64,000 bases of DNA from Okapia johnstoni (taxonomy: Eukaryota > Chordata > Mammalia > Artiodactyla > Giraffidae), in the NCBI GenBank assembly GCA_024291935.2, contig CM044312.1, positions 1,470,501-1,534,500 on the forward strand. The letters run 5' to 3'. Positions within the stretch are counted from its first letter, which is position 1. Each line of letters opens with the position of its first letter. A program made the translations under genes and the position numbers. Below, in pieces: positions 34,936-45,183 of this stretch. The notes beneath the pieces were generated by a model. It had not been told where the DNA came from. It saw only the letters and a program-made list of their open reading frames with translations, and did no database searches.

Positions 34936-35309
34936 GGTTAACTTTTTAACTTTACCTGTTTGGAACCCCTGCGCGTCCGCAAACCAAGTGCTGGGCGGAG
35001 GGCCTCTGGGGGCCCGAGGACACCCCGCCCTCCGATCCGGCAAGGGCCGCCCATGCAGGGCTCGCTACGTCTTCCCGGCGGGGAGGCCCCAGGCAAGCGG
35101 GCAGCCCGAGCGCCGGTCGGACCCAGGGAAGCCAGGTCTCCGGGCTTTCCGACCGTTTCCTTACTTGGGCGGAGTGACGGTTCCCGCCGGAGACCTCCCA
35201 GCGGACACCGCCCAGGGAACTGGAGGCGCCGGCGCCGGTGAGGGCAGCGGACCGCAGCTGCCACACAGGGTCGTGCCCGGCCCGCCGCCCGCCACCGTTT
35301 AGCTCGCGC

Positions 35310-35319
35310 TCTCGCGAGA
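35310..35319. promoter_or_regulatory. TCTCGCGAGA palindromic promoter element
   Basis: An exact 10-bp TCTCGCGAGA palindrome lies 390 bp upstream of the LMBR1 ATG, inside the CpG island. This motif is known from a subset of TATA-less, often bidirectional, mammalian promoters. Its role here is inferred from motif and position. Confidence 0.6.
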
Positions 35320-35448
35320 CCCGACCCCAACAGCGAGCTCCCCGCCGGGCTCTAGGCGGGAATTTGCGGGCTCCCGCGAGGGGCGTGGCCCCAAGTCCCG
35401 CCCCCCCGGGGCCCCCGGCGCGCCCCTCTGACGCGCGGCGCCTTCCTC

Positions 35449-35456
35449 TGACGTCA
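35449..35456. promoter_or_regulatory. CRE-like site TGACGTCA (CREB/ATF)
   Basis: A perfect cAMP-response-element octamer lies immediately upstream of the GC-box cluster at 35461-35492 and about 250 bp before the LMBR1 start codon. The position close to the likely start site makes it plausible as a functional CREB/ATF site; binding is inferred. Confidence 0.55.
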
Positions 35457-35660
35457 CGCGCCCCGCCCCCCGCCCCCGCCCCGCCCCGGCCCGCGAGCCG
35501 CCCGCCCTCGGCAGACCGAGCGGCTTCTCCTCAGGCGGCGGTTGAGACGGCGGCCGTGGCAGCCCCGGGGTCGTGGTCCCGGTCCCTGTAGCGGCCGACT
35601 GTCCGCCCAGTCCCGTCCCGGCCGGCGGGGCGGCCGTCCAGCCCCTCGAGCCGGTAGGCG

Positions 35661-35702
35661 ATGGTGCGGCGGAGCGCGCGGGCGGCGAGGCGGCGGGCAT
35701 GA
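35661..35702 (+). other. Upstream ORF in LMBR1 5' leader (13 codons)
   Basis: ATG at 35661 has a G at -3 and G at +4. It opens a 13-codon, arginine-rich frame ending in TGA at 35700-35702, six bases before the LMBR1 ATG and in the same frame. Its stop overlaps a second upstream ATG (35699-35701, within ATGA), which starts an out-of-frame ORF. After splicing, that ORF runs through exons 1 and 2 and stops at TGA at the start of exon 3. Both matter only if transcription starts upstream of 35661. Confidence 0.45.
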
Positions 35703-35708
35703 AGGAGG

Positions 35709-35774
35709 ATGGAAGGGCAGGACGAGGTGTCGGCGCGGGAGCAGCACTTCCACAGCCAAGTGCGGGAGTCCACG
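35709..35774 (+). CDS. LMBR1: LMBR1 coding exon 1 (residues 1-22)
   Basis: This is the first coding exon of LMBR1, a multi-pass membrane protein of the LMBR1/lipocalin-receptor-like family. Its introns host the ZRS limb enhancer of SHH. The 22 codons begin MEGQDEVSAREQHFH and end in REST, as I know the mammalian LMBR1 N-terminus. The start has a strong Kozak context (A at -3, G at +4). The exon ends after a complete ACG codon (phase 0) and is followed by the donor GTGAGC. It lies inside a CpG island. Two upstream ATGs (35661 and 35699) precede it. The segment is hydrophilic with no signal peptide, which fits a family whose first hydrophobic helix is encoded by the next exon. Identification is from protein similarity and is essentially certain; the transcription start is not determined. 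Confidence 0.97.
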
Positions 35775-35975
35775 GTGAGCGCCCTCCGCGCCTCCTCCCC
35801 CGGCCCTCCCCTCCTCCCTCGGGGTCCCCGCGGCGCGCCTCCGCCGGGCTCCGTCCCCTCCCTGTCCCGGCGCGGGTCCGCCTAGTCACCTGTGCGCCCC
35901 CGGGGGTGCTTCGGTGCCACCTGCGTCCTGCTGGCCCCGGGCTCGTCCTGGGCCGGCCACCCTCCCGGCGGCGAC

Positions 35976-36572
35976 GATGGCCCGCCTCCCGAGGCCCGGC
36001 TCCCCCCGTGGCCCGGCTCCCCCGTGGCCCACACCCCCGTGGCCCGGCTCCCCCGTGGCCCGCACCTCCGTGGCCCGGCTCCCCCCGTGGCCCGGCTCCC
36101 CCGTGGCCCACACCCCCGTGGCCCGCACCTCCGTGGCCCGGCTCCCCCCGTGGCCCGGCTCTGCCGTGGCCCGGCTCCCCCCGTGGCCCGGCTCCCCCCG
36201 TGGCCCGGCTCCGCCGTGGCCCACACCCCCGTGGCCCGCACCCCCTTGGCCTGCCTCCCGTGGCCCGGCTCCCCCCTTGGCTCGGCTCCCCCTTGGCCCG
36301 GCTCCCCCCCGTGGCCCGGCTCCCCCGTGGCCCGCACCTCCGTGGCCTGGCTCCCCGTGTGGCCCACACCTCCGTGGCCCGGCTCCCCCGTGGCCTGGCA
36401 CTCCCGTGGCCCGGCCCCCCCCCGTGGGCTGGCAACCTTGTGGCCAGGCACCCCCCGTGACTCCTGTGGCCCGGCTCCCCCCGTGGCCCGCAGCCCCATG
36501 GCCCGGCTCCCCCCGTGGCCCGGCTCCCTGGTGACCTGGCTCCCCCGTGACCCGCACCCCTGTGACCTGGCA
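35976..36572. repeat. GC-rich minisatellite at the 5' end of LMBR1 intron 1
   Basis: About 600 bp of degenerate tandem repeat with a period near 15-17 bp, built on GTGGCCCGGCTCCCCC and variants such as GTGGCCCACACCCCC and GTGGCCCGCACCTCC. By length this is several dozen units. It starts about 200 bp after the exon 1 donor and continues the CpG island into the intron. The sense strand is C-rich, so the template strand carries the G-runs. Very long open frames on both strands here come from the lack of A/T and are not genes. Confidence 0.9.
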
Positions 36573-36574
36573 CA

Positions 36575-37380
36575 GTAGGCAAGTGTGCGGGTGGGTATCC
36601 GGGAGGACCTGGGTGGCCCTCACAGGCGCTGGGCAAGGGCCAAGCTTGGTCTCCTAGCCCTGCCCAGGAGCGAGCCTCCTCAGCCCCGCCGGGTCCCTCG
36701 TCCTGGTTAGCACACACCTTTCCGAAGCCTGGCGTTTGGGTATGAAGACCCAAGGTCGATGGGACTGAGGGCCCAGAGCAGAAGTCCTTTGTGTTCTGGA
36801 AGCAGCATCTGAAGGGAGCCATCCGTTGTTGGTCCCTGTCCTGTGCTGCTGCCGGGGGTCGGGAAGCAGGCTTGGTCTTAGCAGCCTACTTTGATGTTTT
36901 CACCTTTTCCTGATGGCACTGGAGCACGTTATGGTTGTGTGTATTTGTGTTTTCATAACAATGTAAAATATGTAAATTTGGGGTATTTGTGTTTACCTCT
37001 TCCTTCTAACTACCTTCTTTCAAACTCAGTCTCTTGGTTTTGGGTGGAAAATGCTGGTTGAGAATTGCCTAGTTTGTGTAGTTACTGATGTAGAAAATTG
37101 AGAACACTCTGCCAAGTCATACCTTGGAATAAAGAAATATCACGTCTGAACTGGTGGACTCTGATACAGCATATTTAGCTTAAATTTGTGACTTGAAGCT
37201 GAATAAACAGTAGTACATAATCACCCATGCCCAGCTTGAAGCACTTTAAACACTCTGTTGTAGTCCTGAACACAGACTGAGAAACAATATGGCTGGCAGC
37301 CCAGAGGCCCATCTCGTTTCCTTGTCTGGTTCCTCTCTCTTCCATGGAGAGGAACCACTGTCCTGGCTTTAACAGATGAG
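36575..37380. other. LMBR1 intron 1, 5' part; no exon seen
   Basis: Unique-looking transition from the GC-rich promoter region to AT-rich intron. No splice-bounded coding segment recognised. Confidence 0.45.
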
Positions 37381-38540
37381 CTTAGTTTTGAACTTACATA
37401 CATGGAACCTTATGGTGTGCACTGTTCTGTGTCTGATTTCTGTCACTCATCAGCGTTTGTGAAACCCCTCTGTGTTAGATGTGATTGTAGTTCATCCATA
37501 ACGCTGTGGTTGTGTGACTCCCTGTGTCTGATTTCTGTCACTCATCAGCGTTTGTGAAACCCCTCTGTTAGATGTGATTGTAGTTCATCCATAATGCTGT
37601 GGTTGTGTGACTCCCCGTGTCTGATTTCTGTCACTCATCAGCGTTTGTGAAGCCCCTCTGTGTGATGTGACTGTAGCTCGTCCATGGCGCTGTGGTTGTG
37701 TGACTCCCTGTGTCTGATTTCTGTCACTCATCAGCGTTTGTGAAGCCCCTCTGTGTGATGTGACTGTAGCTCGTCCATGGCGCTGGGGTTGTGTGACTCC
37801 AGCACAGTTTATTTTACCTTACCGTTGGTGGGCGCTTCTGTCGTTCTCAGGCTCTGTTTACCAGGATTCTCGTACGTGCTTTTGGTGAGTGTGTGTCTGC
37901 ATTTGTTAGGTCTGCGCTTAAGGATGCAACCTCTAGGTTATAGGTTGTGGGTTTGTTCATCTTTAGTAGATACTTGGAAGTAGTTTGCCAAAGTGGGTTG
38001 TACCAGTTTACACTCCCACTGGCACTGTAGAAGAGGTGTGATTTGCTTCTCATCTGTACAAATACTTAGCATTTTTAAAAAAAATTTTTAACCATTCCGA
38101 TGTGTCACGGTATTTATTACACAAAAGATTTTATTTGCGTTTCTCTGATGATAGGAATTTGAGCATCTTTTCATGTGTTTTTGGCCATTTGGAAACCTTT
38201 TGTGAAGGGTCTTCAGGTCTTTTTCCCATTTTTAAACTTGTTTATGTTTTTAATAGTGATTGGCAAGAATTCTTTCTGTTTTCTGGGTATGGCCCTTTAA
38301 TCATGCATATGTATGTGTATGTATATAGTAAGTCTTTTTTTCATTCAGTGGATTCCTTTTCAATTAATGATACCTTCTTATGAGCAGAAATTCTTAATTT
38401 TAATATAGTTCACTTTATGAGAATTTTTTCTTTTATGACTAGTGATTTTTTATGTCCTGTTTAAAAAAATCTTTGTTTACTCCAAGGTTATGAAGATGTT
38501 CTCTTGTGCTTTTCCCTGAATGCTTTATTGATTTACTCCT
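37380..38540 (-). mobile_element. Old L1 LINE 3' region, antisense
   Basis: Read on the minus strand this resembles mammalian L1 3' sequence; the + strand has the familiar antisense phrases around 'cacagtttatttta' and 'tttcatgtgtttttggccattt'. It contains the four-copy array at 37429-37801. It is interrupted on its right side by a BovB 3' end and resumes to about 38870. No intact ORF remains. Confidence 0.6.
37429..37801. repeat. Four-copy 93-95-bp tandem repeat inside an L1 remnant
   Basis: Copies start at 37429, 37524, 37617 and 37710 with GTGTCTGATTTCTGTCACTC. Copies 1 and 2 share GAAACCCC, while copies 3 and 4 share GAAGCCCC and GTGATGTGACTG. This implies a two-step duplication. The unit matches part of an antisense L1 3' region, so an LINE segment has been amplified in place. 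Confidence 0.9.
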
Positions 38541-38546
38541 TTTATC

Positions 38547-38776
38547 TGGCCACCTGATGTGAAGAGCTGACTCACTGGAGGGAACCCTGATGCTGGGAAA
38601 GAATGAAGTGAGGAGGAGAAGGGGATGACAGAGGATGAGATGGTTGGATGGTATCACCGACTCAAGGGACATGATTTTGAGCAAGCTCCGGGAGATAGTG
38701 AAGGACAGGGAAGCCTGGCGTGCTGCGGTCCACGGGGTCGCAAAGAGTAGAAGAGGACTTGGCGACTGAACAGCTA
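38547..38776 (+). mobile_element. BovB LINE 3' end
   Basis: Sense, 5'-truncated: TGGCCACCTGATGTGAAGAG to GACTTGGCGACTGAACAGC, inserted in L1 sequence. Confidence 0.9.
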
Positions 38777-38917
38777 CTTCCTACTTAAGCCTACAGTTCA
38801 TCTGGAATTTATTTTTTGTATATGTTGTAAAGTAGGAGTTGTATGTATTTTTTTTTTTTTTTACTTGAATGTCCAATCGCTTCAGCAGTGTTTATGATCT
38901 CAGTCACAAATTGAAAG

Positions 38918-39116
38918 TGAAAGTCACTCAGTTGTGTCTAACTCTTTGTGACCCCATGGACTGTAGCCTGTCAGGCTCCTCTCTCCATAGAATTCTCCAG
39001 GCAGGAATACTGGAATGGGTTGCCATTCCCTTCTTCAGGGCATCTTCCTAACCCAGGGATTGAACCTAGGTCTCCTGCATTGCAGGCAGATTCTTAATCA
39101 TCTGAGTCACCAGGGA
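38918..39116 (-). mobile_element. Bov-tA SINE
   Basis: Antisense: GAAAGTCACTCAGTTGTGTC to TCATCTGAGTCACCAGGGA; AATCACAAATT-like sequence on both sides. Confidence 0.9.
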
Positions 39117-40144
39117 AAACCAATCACAAATTAAGTAGCTGTATATTGTGGGGTTTAATTTGAACTCTGTGTGTTCATTGGTCTATTTTGGCTGTATTTT
39201 ACATTAATCATATTCTTTTATTTGGATTGAGGAAAGGACCCATAATTTAGTAGCCAGGGGCTTTATTATTTTTGTCCACTATCCTAGAAACAACTCAGTT
39301 TTGGCACTGATTCTAGAATTCCTTAGTTCTGCTCCTCCTCACCCCTACTTCTCCTGGCCCAGGACCCTTGGATGGTAGATGTACTCTGCTGCTGCAGAAT
39401 CAGTGCAGACAGTGACCAAGCTTGGTGAATTTCCAGTCTTTGGCTTTGCTTCCTTGAAGTATTCATATTTAGAGTGAGTATAAATGCTTGATTTTCTCTA
39501 GGACTTGTTGCCAATTCTTTTTTCATTTATTTTTAAAATTAAGTTTGTTTTTGAAGTCTGTGAGTCTGTTTCTGTTTTGTAAATAAGTTCATTTGTATCT
39601 TTTTAAAAGATTCCACATATAAGTGAAATATGATATTTTTCTTTCTCTGCCTGACTTCAATTAGTGTGATAATCTCAAGATCCATCCATGTTGCTGCATA
39701 TGGCATTATTTCATTTTTTATGGCTAAGTAATATTCCACTGTATATACATGTACCACATCTTCTTTATCCATTCGTCTGTTGATGGGCATCTGGGTTGCT
39801 TCCGTGTCTTTTCTATTGCAGATAGTGCTGCAGTGAGCATTGGGATTCATGTATCTTTTCAAACTATGATTTTCCTCAGATACATGCCTAGAAGTGGGAT
39901 TGCTGGACCGTGTTGGTTACTTAATCCACCAACACTGCTCCAGGTTCCCTTGTCTGAGCACCTTCTCCAGTATTTATGGTTTGTAGACTTTCTGACGATG
40001 GTCATTCTGACCAGTGTGAGGTGGTGCCTCAATGTAGTTTGGATGTGCATTTCTCTAATAATCAGTGATGTTGAGCATCTTTTTATGTGCTTTTTGGCCA
40101 TCTGTCTTCTTGGGAGAAATGTCTGTTTAGATCTTCTGCTCATC

Positions 40145-40265
40145 TTTTGGAGGAGGAAATGGCAACCCACTCCAGTATTCCTGGAGAATCCCACATACAG
40201 ATCAGCCTGACAGGCTGCAGTCGATAGCGTTGCAAAGAGTCACACATGACTGAGCGACTGAGCAG
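40145..40265 (+). mobile_element. Bov-A fragment nested in L1
   Basis: Sense: GGAGGAGGAAATGGCAACCC to AAGAGTCACACATGACTGAG. Confidence 0.8.
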
Positions 40266-41239
40266 GCCCATTTTTAGATGGGGTTGTTTGCTCTTTTGAT
40301 ACAGAGCTCCATGAGCTCTTTGTATATTTTGGAGATTAATCCCCTGTCCGTTGCTTCATTTGCAGACGTTTTCTCCCATTCTGTGGACTGTCTTTTCACT
40401 TTGTTTGTGGTTTCCTTTGTTGTGTAACAGCTTTTAAGTTTATTTAAGTCCCATTTGTTTATCTTTATCTTTATTACTCTAAGAGGTGGATACAAAAAGA
40501 TATTGCTGCGATTCATGTCAGAGAGTTCTGCCTATGTTTTCTTTTAATAGTTTTATAGTATCAGCCTTATTACGTGTAGTTCTTTAATCCATTTTGAGTT
40601 TATTTTATGTATAGTGTTAGAGAATGTTCTAATTTCAGTCTTTTACATGTAGTTGTCCAAGTTTCCCAGCAGCACTTACTGAAAAGATTGTTTTTTCTTT
40701 ATTTAGATTCGTGCCTCCTTTGTCGTAGACTAACTGACCGTAGCTGCATGAATTCATTTCCGGACCTTCTCTCCTGCTCCATTGATCTGTGGCTCTGTTT
40801 CTTGCGCCAGCACCGTATTGTTCTGGTTACTGTAGCTTTGTAATATAACCTGAAGTCAAGAAGTCTGATTCTTCCAGCTCTGTTTTCCTTTCTCAGGAAT
40901 GGGTTGGCCATTCGGTCATCTCTTGTATTAGCATACAAATTAAAAAGGTTTTTGTTCTAGTTCTTTGACAAATGCCATTGGTAATTTGATAGGGATTGCA
41001 TTGAATCTGTAGATTGCCTTGGGTAGGATAGTCATTTTGACAGTATTGATTCTTCCAATTTAAGAACATGGTATGTCTTTTCATCTGTCTCATCTTCCAC
41101 GTCTTTCATCAGCGTCTTATAGTTTTCAGAGTACAAGTGTTTTGCCTCCTTAGGTAGGTTTATTCCCAAGTGTTTTATTCTCATTTCTATCTTTTGTTGT
41201 TAATGTATCGGAATGCAAGAGATTTCTGTGTATTAACTG

Positions 41240-41892
41240 GAAATATAGTAATATATCTTTTGTTACCTGAACATTATTGACTGGAAATGTATTGATAAGT
41301 TTTTAGAAAGTGATACAATTAACATCACTGTGCGAAGTTGCTGGAGCTTAAAATTGATTAAGAGTTCATTATACAACTTAATGATTGTCATTGTCATTCA
41401 CATTTTGCTTTGTTAGGTTTTTGTTCCAATCTTGTGTTTATTATAAACGTAAAATTTTCAAAAATGACTCACTGCAAAATTTTGAGTGAAGAATTTCTCA
41501 GTGAATTTTATCCAGATACTTTCTCTGATTGTCCAAGCAGTATATATACTAGTGCCTCCGAAGATGATCGTTCTTCAGAATTTAGTTCTGATTCAGACGA
41601 TGTGAATATTGGATGAACAAAAAGACAGAAAACCTTCGTGATTGATTCTGATACGGAAAGTGAAAATGAAATTCATGGTGATGGAGAGAATGAGCCTTTG
41701 CTTCTACAGAATTGTGAATTAAAGACAACATTTCATGAAAGTTAGAAGATTTTATAGGTGTGTCAGGTGTAACTATTGAATGTAATAACTGCAAAGTGTT
41801 AGTGAAATAACAATTAATTTTTGACCAGCCAAAAGAAAAATTGCAGGCCACAGGCATTAGTTTCTGCAAAAATCCTCTGGTCAGTAATGAGT
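41240..41892 (+). mobile_element. piggyBac-like DNA transposon remnant inserted at TTAA in L1
   Basis: The L1 sequence is cut between GTGTATTAA (ending 41239) and TTAATTTTGTATCCTGCAAC (from about 41893); TTAA is present on both sides, the piggyBac target duplication. Inside, from 41464, is an acidic, serine-rich frame (starts MTHCKILSEEFLSEF, contains SASEDDRSSEFSSDSDD) with a stop at 41614. It continues in other frames into E-N-E-I-H-G-D-G-E-N-E and a GVTIECNNCK stretch. This resembles the acidic N-terminus and early domain of piggyBac transposases. It is a decayed partial copy; the catalytic domain is missing. Confidence 0.6.
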
Positions 41893-42129
41893 TAATTTTG
41901 TATCCTGCAACTTCACTAATTCATTGATGGACTCTAGTAGTTCTCTGGCAGCATCTTTATGATTTTTATATGTATAATAAATATCATGTCATCTGGAAAT
42001 AGTGACAGTTTTACTTCTTTTCCAATTTGGATTCCTGTTACTTCTTTTTCTTCTCTGACTGCCATGGTGCCAGTTCTTTTAATCATTCAACTTCTTTGGC
42101 TTTGCCGAAAAGATAAAATACACTGTGAC

Positions 42130-43325
42130 ACACAGTTTACACGTGACACACAGTTCACCATGTTTAAGTGTGCTGTTCAGTGACACTGAGTACGTTTGCT
42201 TTGTTACGAATCACCGTTATCCGTCTCCAGAACTTGATCGTCATTCCAAACCGAAACTGTCCCCTTTGATCAGAAACTCCTGGTTCCTCTCTCCGTCCAG
42301 CTCCCGGTAACCACCGTTCTACTTTCTGTCTCTCTGAATTTTACTATTCCAGGTATCTCATGTGAGTGGAGTTGTACAATACTTGTCCTTTTGTGTCTGG
42401 CTTATTTCACTTGGCGTGATGTTTTCAGGTTTCGTCCATGTTGAGGGATGTGTCAGAATTTCCTTCCTTTCTAAGGCTGGATAAAATTCCATTGTGTGTA
42501 CATACCTTGTTTTGCTTATCCGTTCATCCATCAGGGGACATTTGGGTTGTTTCCTAGCTACTGTGAATAATGCTGCTGTGAACATGAGTATATGAATATT
42601 TGTTCCAGGCCTTGCTTTCAATTCTTTTAGGTATATACCCAGAATTTGAATTTCTGGATCTCATGGTAATCTTATGTTTAATTTTTTGCGGAGTTGCCAT
42701 ACTGTTTTCCACAGTGGCTGGACCGTTTTACATTCCTAGCAGTAATATGCCCATGTTTCAATTTCTCTGTATCTTCACCAACACATGTTGTTTTCTGTTT
42801 TTTAAAAAGTAGTAGTTATCGTCGTAGGTGTGCAGTGGTGTTTCATTATGGTTTTGATTTGTGTTTCCCTGATGGTTAGTGATGTTGAGCATTGTTTCAT
42901 GTGCTTTTGGACATTTGTATATTTTCTTTGAAGAAAAGTCTGTCTAAAGTCCTTTGCCCATTTTTGAACTGGGTTATTTTGTTGTTGAGTTTTAGGAGTT
43001 CTTTATATATTCTGGATATTAATCCCTTTGCGATTGGAAAAGGCTTTCTTGCATTCTGTGGGTTGCCTTTTTGCGCTGTTTATGGTGTGCTTTGGTGGGC
43101 TAGAGTTCTAAATGTTGGTGAGGCCCTGCTTCTTTATTTATTTATTTGTCATCGTTGCCTGTATTTTTGGTGTTCTGTCCAAGAAATTATTGCCAAAGCC
43201 AGTGCCATGAAGCTTTTCCCTTAATGTTTTCTTGTAAGAGTTGTATAGTTTTAACTGACATTTTTGAGGTCTTTGATCCACTTTGAGTTAATTTTTGGTA
43301 TGTGGTGTAGTAGTTAATTTTTAAA
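42130..43325 (-). mobile_element. Second L1 3' region, antisense
   Basis: The + strand shows CTTATTTCACTTGGCGTGATG, CATCAGGGGACATTTGGGTTG, GAATAATGCTGCTGTGAACA and TTTTTGAACTGGGTTATTTTG, a standard antisense L1 3' end. Confidence 0.75.
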
Positions 43326-43344
43326 AGCTCGTGTAACAACCGAA

Positions 43345-43462
43345 TAGGAAATGGCAAACCTCTCCAGTATTCTTCCCTTGAAAATCCCATGGACAGATGA
43401 GCCTGGCAGGCTACAATCCATGGAGTAGCAAAGAGTTGGACACAACTGAGCACCTGAGTGCA
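43345..43462 (+). mobile_element. Bov-A fragment
   Basis: Sense: GGAAATGGCAAACCTCTCCAG to AGAGTTGGACACAACTGAGC. Confidence 0.8.
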
Positions 43463-44009
43463 CAGAGTGAAACAGATGTGAGTGAGGCTCATGCTGCGGC
43501 TGGTAAAGATGCGAGTCATTCACACTAACCAGGGTGCGGACTGTTCAGTCATTTTTATGATTTGAACAGAGTTCACATTTTTTGTCTTTGTTCAGACATA
43601 ACTACAGAGTGATCTTATTTATTCTTTATCCACTGTGGTCACAGAGTGGCCTTCTTTGATGTTAATGTTCTCTGAAGTTGTTTATTTTCCATGGGAGAAT
43701 CATCAAGTCCTAGCTGGGAGTATCTGGCTGTGAGTTGATAGCCAGTTTCAGAGTTCTACTAGTTACTAAGAGAACTTGTCGTAGCTTTGTTAACTTAATG
43801 TCTAGATCTTAAAAGAACAGGTGATGGGGACTTTTTCCTTCATATTCTGTACTTTTCCTTCATATTCTGTACTTGCTATCCAGGAAGTTCCATGTTTTCA
43901 AATTTTTCCAGGGCTGGCTACCAAAGTTTTGGGGCCCAGTGCAAAATGAAAATACGATTTTCATAGTCAAAATGCAGGGGAAGATGCCATGAAAGTTACT
44001 ATAATCTTG

Positions 44010-44310
44010 TATTGGTTCCGGTCACTTAGTACAGCTAAGTAATTCAGTTGTATCTGTTTTTTCTTCTTCTGATTCTTTTCCATTATAGCTTATTGTTGTT
44101 TAGTCACTAAGTCGTGTCCAACTCTTTTGTGACCCGGTGGGTTGTAGCCTGCTAGTCCCCTCCATCCGTGGGATTTCCCAGGCAAGAATACTGAAGTGGG
44201 TTGTCATTTCTCCAGGGTATTCCTTAACCCTGAGCCTCTAGGGAAGCCCTATTATAGCTTATTACAAGATATTTAAGGTAGTTCCCTTTGCTGTAAGGTA
44301 CAAACAAAAA
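44010..44310 (-). mobile_element. L1 3' UTR with nested Bov-tA (44092-44250)
   Basis: TTCTTTTCCATTATAGCTTA continues after the SINE as ATTATAGCTTATTACAAG. ATTATAGCTTATT is the duplicated target. The nested antisense SINE runs from TTTAGTCACTAAGTCGTGTCC to CCTCTAGGGAAGCCC. Confidence 0.8.
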
Positions 44311-44314
44311 TTGA

Positions 44315-44950
44315 GGTAAGTTGTTGCTAATAGACCTGCTTGACAAGAAATTTTAAAAGTAGTTCTTCACAAGGAAAATTATTTAGGTGAGAAACTCAGA
44401 TTTACATAAAGAAAGAGTATTTGGAATAAATTAAGGTTAAATAAATTTCTTATTTTTGATCCAACATATAACAGTTTATTGAAATTGATAGCACCAGTGT
44501 ATCCAGTGATTAGCTTGTGGATAAGTGAAATGAGTGACAGTAATGTTGTAGGGACAGGTGGAAGGAATTGGGAAAACTGTAAGGTAGAGCTGCACTACCT
44601 GTGAAGCAATGTGTATTTAATTGTAAATTCTAGGGCAGCCAGTGAAAATATTTAAAAAGAAATATAACTGATAGGCTAACAGAAGAGAGAAAATAGAATC
44701 ACATAAAATCCTCAGTTAAAACCAGAGATGGCAGAAAAAGACTAAAGACAAAAATCTGAACGGCATGGTCAGTGAATAGAAAATTGTTAAAACTATGATA
44801 AATATTGAAACAACAATATCAGTGGTTACTTTAATGGTCTAAATGAATCAGTTAAAAGACAGATTGTCAGAATGAATTAAAAACCCCAACTGTATGTTGC
44901 CTATAAGAAATCCACTAGATAAAGAGATACAGATACATTAAAAGTATGTT
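44315..44950. other. LMBR1 intron 1; AT-rich, no exon seen
   Basis: AT-rich, probably partly old LINE-derived, e.g. TATGTTGCCTATAAGAAATCC near 44890. No exon recognised. Confidence 0.4.
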
Positions 44951-44954
44951 ATCC

Positions 44955-45183
44955 TGAGTGGTGCTGCTGGGAAGGGATCAGTTTGCCAATGCAGGAGATG
45001 TGAGAGACTTGGATTCCATCCCTGGGTGGGAAAGATCCCTTGGAGTAGGAAATGGCAACCCACCCCAGTGTTCTTGCCTGGAGAGTCCCAGGGACAGGGG
45101 AGCCTGGTGGGCTGCTGTCTGTGGGGTCGCACAGAGTCGGACACGACTGAAGCGACTTGGCAGCAGCAGCAGCAGCAGCAGGA
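44955..45183 (+). mobile_element. Bov-tA SINE with (GCA)n tail
   Basis: Sense: GCCAATGCAGGAGATGTGAG to GGACACGACTGAAGCGACTTG followed by GCAGCAGCAGCAGCAGCAGCA. Confidence 0.88.

Larger units (their letters stand above)
34960..35980 (+). promoter_or_regulatory. LMBR1: LMBR1 CpG-island promoter and 5' UTR region
   Basis: About 1 kb of very GC- and CpG-rich sequence surrounds coding exon 1. No TATA box is seen. GC boxes (CCCCGCCCC-type) are clustered at 35461-35492, an exact TCTCGCGAGA palindrome is at 35310-35319 and an exact TGACGTCA is at 35449-35456. This is the standard layout of a broadly expressed mammalian CpG-island promoter. The exact start sites are not determined but would be expected between about 35330 and 35650. 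Confidence 0.85.
39540..42110 (-). mobile_element. L1 LINE, long antisense remnant
   Basis: Minus strand. Toward the left is an ORF2 C-terminal remnant (EYYLAIKNEIMPYAATWMDLE, about 39600-39760). Farther right are L1 ORF2-derived segments (about 40700-41100). Interrupted by a Bov-A unit at 40145-40265 and by a piggyBac-like insertion at 41240-41892. Many stops; not functional. Confidence 0.8.

Noticed and set aside
35299..36822. A 507-codon open frame on the minus strand across the LMBR1 CpG island and intron 1 array
   Set aside because: It runs through a GC-rich minisatellite with no A/T-rich stops, reads as Gly/Arg/Pro-rich repeats, and overlaps the real LMBR1 exon 1 on the other strand.
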